Positions 50,785 to 53,383 of a stretch of 53,383 nucleotides of DNA are shown piece after piece. The stretch is from Gammaproteobacteria bacterium (GTDB taxonomy: Bacteria > Pseudomonadota > Gammaproteobacteria > GCA-001735895), in the NCBI GenBank assembly GCA_026989015.1, contig JALSKD010000148.1, positions 1 to 53,383 of the forward strand. The letters are read 5' to 3'. The translations under genes and the position numbers were made by a program. The notes beneath the pieces are model-generated. The model had not been told where the DNA came from and did not search any database. It saw only the letters and a program-made list of their open reading frames with translations. Each line of letters starts with the position of its first letter. Position 1 is the first letter of the stretch.

Positions 50785-51531
50785 ATGAGTGATAACGATT
50801 ACATCATCGAGATGATCGATGTCCACAAGTGGTATGGCAGCTTCCATGTCCTCAAGGACATCAATCTGAAGGTGAAGAAGGGCGAGCGCATCGTCATCTG
50901 CGGCCCCTCCGGTTCCGGAAAATCGACGATGATCCGCTGCATCAACCACCTTGAGGAACACCAGCGCGGCAAGATCGTCGTCGATGGCATCGAGCTGACG
51001 GAAGACATCAAGCAGATCGAGGCGATTCGCCGCGAAGTGGGCATGGTGTTCCAGCACTTCAACCTGTTTCCGCACCTGACCATCCTCGAAAACCTCACCC
51101 TGGCGCCGATCTGGGTCAAGAAGATGCCGCGCGCCGAGGCCGAGGAGATCGCAATGAAATACCTCGAGCGGGTGAAGATCCCGGAGCAGCGCGACAAGTA
51201 CCCGGGTCAACTCTCCGGCGGTCAGCAACAGCGTGTGGCCATCGCCCGCAGCCTGTGCATGATGCCCAAGGTCATGCTGTTCGACGAGCCGACCTCGGCG
51301 CTGGATCCGGAAATGATCTCCGAGGTGCTGGATGTCATGGTCGAACTGGCCGAGGAAGGCATGACCATGCTCTGCGTGACCCACGAGATGGGTTTCGCCA
51401 AGAAGGTGGCGGATCGGGTCATCTTCATGGACGCGGGTCAGATCATCGAGGAGAACGAGCCCGAGGAATTCTTCAGCAATCCGCAGAACGAACGCACCCA
51501 GCTGTTCCTCAGCCAGATCATCAACGACTGA
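50785..51531 (+). CDS. aapP: General L-amino acid ABC transporter ATPase, AapP-like
   Basis: A 248-residue ATPase of the polar amino acid uptake type that drives AapQM. Motifs: [18 protein letters not shown], Walker [11 protein letters not shown]-loop [15 protein letters not shown], signature [13 protein letters not shown], Walker [16 protein letters not shown] and H-loop VTHEMGFA. It ends the operon, 5 bases after aapM, and is followed by a strong terminator. Confidence 0.96.
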   Translation: MSDNDYIIEMIDVHKWYGSFHVLKDINLKVKKGERIVICGPSGSGKSTMIRCINHLEEHQRGKIVVDGIELTEDIKQIEAIRREVGMVFQHFNLFPHLTILENLTLAPIWVKKMPRAEAEEIAMKYLERVKIPEQRDKYPGQLSGGQQQRVAIARSLCMMPKVMLFDEPTSALDPEMISEVLDVMVELAEEGMTMLCVTHEMGFAKKVADRVIFMDAGQIIEENEPEEFFSNPQNERTQLFLSQIIND

Positions 51532-51552
51532 TTCCCGCTTGACGGTCTCCTG

Positions 51553-51586
51553 CGCCGCGCCGCTCTTCGAGTGGCGCGGCGTTTTT
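51553..51586 (+). terminator. Rho-independent terminator of the aap operon
   Basis: CGCCGCGCC (51553-51561) pairs perfectly with GGCGCGGCG (51573-51581). The inner CTC-TTC-GAG extends the stem, and TTTTT follows directly. It lies 21 bases past the aapP stop and separates it from mutL. Confidence 0.92.
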
Positions 51587-51628
51587 CGTTTCCGGTAGAA
51601 TGACATACTGCCCGACACCGGTTTCGCC

Positions 51629-53383
51629 ATGCCCCGCATCCAGCTACTGCCTTCCCACCTGATCAACCAGATTGCCGCCGGCGAGGTGGTGGAACGCCCG
51701 GCTTCGGTGGTCAAGGAATTGATGGAAAACAGCCTCGATGCCGGAGCCAGTGAGATCAGCGTGGAGCTGGAGCAGGGGGGCATGAAACGGATTCGTGTCC
51801 GCGACAACGGCAGCGGCATGAACCAACAAGAACTGCCGCTGGCGCTGTCGCGTCACGCCACCAGCAAGATCCACAGCCTGGGTGATCTGGAAGCAATCGC
51901 CAGCCTGGGGTTTCGAGGCGAGGCCCTGCCCAGCATCGCATCGGTGTCGCGGCTGTCGATCACTTCGAAGACTGCCGATGCGGACCATGCCTGGCGCATC
52001 GAAGGGCGTGGCGAAGCGCCACCCGTGCCCGCTGCCGCCGACAGTGCGGGCACTACCATCGAGGTGCGCGACCTGTTCTACAATGTGCCGGCACGCAAGA
52101 AGTTTCTGCGCACCGAACGCACCGAATTCAACCACATCGAATCCGTGTTCAAGAACCTGGCGCTGGGCAATCCGGCGGTGGGCATGGGGCTGATCCACAA
52201 CCGCAAGACGATCTACCGCTTGCCGCCGGCCCAGTCCGGAGAAGCCGTGCAGCAACGGCTGGCGCGCATCTGCGGCCGTGAATTCGCCGACAGCCTGGTG
52301 CCCATCGATGCCGAGGCCGGCGGCGAACTCGTGCTGCGCGGCTGGGTGGCCCTGCCCAGCTTCTCCCGTTCCCAGGCCGACATGCAGTATTTTTTCGTCA
52401 ATGGTCGCGCGGTCCGCGACCGCGTCATCAGCCATGCAGTACGGCAGGCCTATCAGGATGTGCTGTTTCACGGCCGTCATCCGGCCTTTGTCCTGTATCT
52501 GGAACTGGATCCCCGGCAGGTGGATGTCAATGTGCATCCCCAGAAGCACGAATTGCGTTTCCGTAATGCCCGCGCGGTGCATGATTTTCTCTACCGCAGC
52601 CTGCACCAGGCACTGGCGGAGGTGTCACCGGACGACCAGCAGACCGCGCCGGCCTTTGCGCTGCCGCTGGATCGGGCAACCACTACGCCAGCGGCGCATC
52701 AGGGCGACCTGCCGCTGCGTCAGAGCCCTTCCGTCATGACCACGACGAATACGGGCTGGCAGGCCCCGCCTGCCGGCCGCTCCACGGGTGAGGTACGCGA
52801 GCGCATCGATGCCTATGGCAGTCTGTTGGCAGATGCACCCGCGTCGGGCGAGGCAGAGGCGGAGCGCGCGCCGCCCCTCGGCTACGCGCTGGCACAGCTC
52901 AAGGGGGTGTATATCCTGGCCGAGAACGAGGCCGGGCTGATCCTGGTCGACATGCACGCCGCCCATGAACGCATCGTCTACGAGCGGCTCAAGCAGGCCC
53001 ATGACGAACAGGGCATCGTCTCCCAGCCGTTGCTGGTGCCGCTGACCCTGCATGTCAGCCCGGCCGAGGCGGAGCAGGTGGAGTCGAGTCAGGATGAGAT
53101 GGCCGCGCTGGGCCTGCACTGGGAACGCCTGGGCCATGAACAGATCCGCGTGCGCGAGGTGCCGGCGCTGTTGCGCGATGGCAATATCGAGCAGTTGACG
53201 CGTGATCTGCTCAGCGATCTGATGGAGCACGGCAGCAGCCAGCGCCTGCAACAGGAGAGCAACGCCATCCTCTCGACCATGGCCTGTCATGGCTCGGTAC
53301 GCGCCAATCGCCCGCTGACCCTGCCGGAAATGAACGCGCTGCTGCGCGACATCGAGCAGACCGAGCGCAGCGGGCAATGCAAC
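51629..53383 (+). CDS. mutL: DNA mismatch repair protein MutL (3' end beyond the window)
   Basis: GHKL-type ATPase that links MutS mismatch recognition to strand removal. The first 585 residues are present; the end lies past the right edge. ATPase motifs are LINQIAAGEVVERPASVVKE, ENSLDAGA, RDNGSGM, SRHATSKI and SLGFRGEALPSIASV. The linker (residues about 335-410) is Pro/Ala/Thr-rich. The C-terminal domain shows VDMHAAHERIVYER, matching the endonuclease motif DQHA-x2-E-x4-E except Met for Gln, and ACHGSVRANRPL. Together they suggest a nicking MutL, unlike E. coli MutL. The ATG at 51629 gives the canonical MPRIQLLP start. Confidence 0.95.
   Translation, partial: MPRIQLLPSHLINQIAAGEVVERPASVVKELMENSLDAGASEISVELEQGGMKRIRVRDNGSGMNQQELPLALSRHATSKIHSLGDLEAIASLGFRGEALPSIASVSRLSITSKTADADHAWRIEGRGEAPPVPAAADSAGTTIEVRDLFYNVPARKKFLRTERTEFNHIESVFKNLALGNPAVGMGLIHNRKTIYRLPPAQSGEAVQQRLARICGREFADSLVPIDAEAGGELVLRGWVALPSFSRSQADMQYFFVNGRAVRDRVISHAVRQAYQDVLFHGRHPAFVLYLELDPRQVDVNVHPQKHELRFRNARAVHDFLYRSLHQALAEVSPDDQQTAPAFALPLDRATTTPAAHQGDLPLRQSPSVMTTTNTGWQAPPAGRSTGEVRERIDAYGSLLADAPASGEAEAERAPPLGYALAQLKGVYILAENEAGLILVDMHAAHERIVYERLKQAHDEQGIVSQPLLVPLTLHVSPAEAEQVESSQDEMAALGLHWERLGHEQIRVREVPALLRDGNIEQLTRDLLSDLMEHGSSQRLQQESNAILSTMACHGSVRANRPLTLPEMNALLRDIEQTERSGQCN

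Overview
The window is a GC-rich, gene-dense piece of a bacterial chromosome, almost certainly from a gammaproteobacterium. Support comes from the mltD / yafS / rnhA / dnaQ group, avtA, pdxB, smpB, the SRP RNA next to dnaX, the dnaX-ybaB-recR run, hinT and mutL. A molybdopterin sulfite dehydrogenase of the SoeABC type and two small proteins that I recall from purple-sulfur-like relatives point to a sulfur-oxidising, Chromatiales-like lineage; that last step is inference. I see no insertion sequence, prophage, CRISPR array or tRNA.

Layout. 1-436: start of an OppA-like peptide-binding protein. 850-4562: a methyltransferase and a large TonB-dependent receptor. 4855-9993: a complete second-type TonB energising operon read leftwards (DUF3450, TtpC-like ExbB, ExbB, ExbD, TonB, TPR protein), which probably powers the receptor beside it. 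10446-16350: a five-gene Yej/Opp-type peptide importer. 16439-18915: an unknown secreted lipoprotein and avtA. 18940-28856: seven leftward genes, comprising mltD, a cyclic-nucleotide-binding rhodanese, a CHASE2 Ser/Thr kinase, a PP2C phosphatase, a two-FHA protein, a CHASE2 adenylate cyclase and a DUF3149 peptide. 28987-30956: yafS-like methyltransferase, rnhA and dnaQ. 31140-35770: soeABC. 35797-36728: soxR diverging from a VOC-family gene across a near-perfect SoxR operator. 36742-40729: smpB (leftward), then SRP RNA, dnaX, ybaB, recR and hinT. 40750-46790: a leftward run of a SET-domain protein, a GDSL lipoprotein, FadL, PdxB, ArgE and two unknown small proteins. 47308-51531: aapJQMP amino-acid importer. 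51629-end: mutL, cut by the right edge.

How the parts work together. The kinase, phosphatase, FHA protein and cyclase look like one membrane signalling unit. Two proteins sense through periplasmic CHASE2 domains; one outputs protein phosphorylation and the other cAMP, with a PP2C eraser and an FHA reader, and a cAMP-binding rhodanese is encoded directly upstream. The TonB operon and receptor form an outer-membrane uptake unit, while Yej, Opp and Aap importers and FadL supply peptides, amino acids and fatty acids. soeABC would feed electrons from sulfite to the quinone pool.

Points that deserve a second look: dnaX, where the zero frame gives the short gamma form and tau needs a slip on nine A residues; a perfect 14-bp two-way terminator-like hairpin inside the SET-domain coding sequence; the SoxR box driving a VOC protein; and a pseudoknot-capable leader at avtA.
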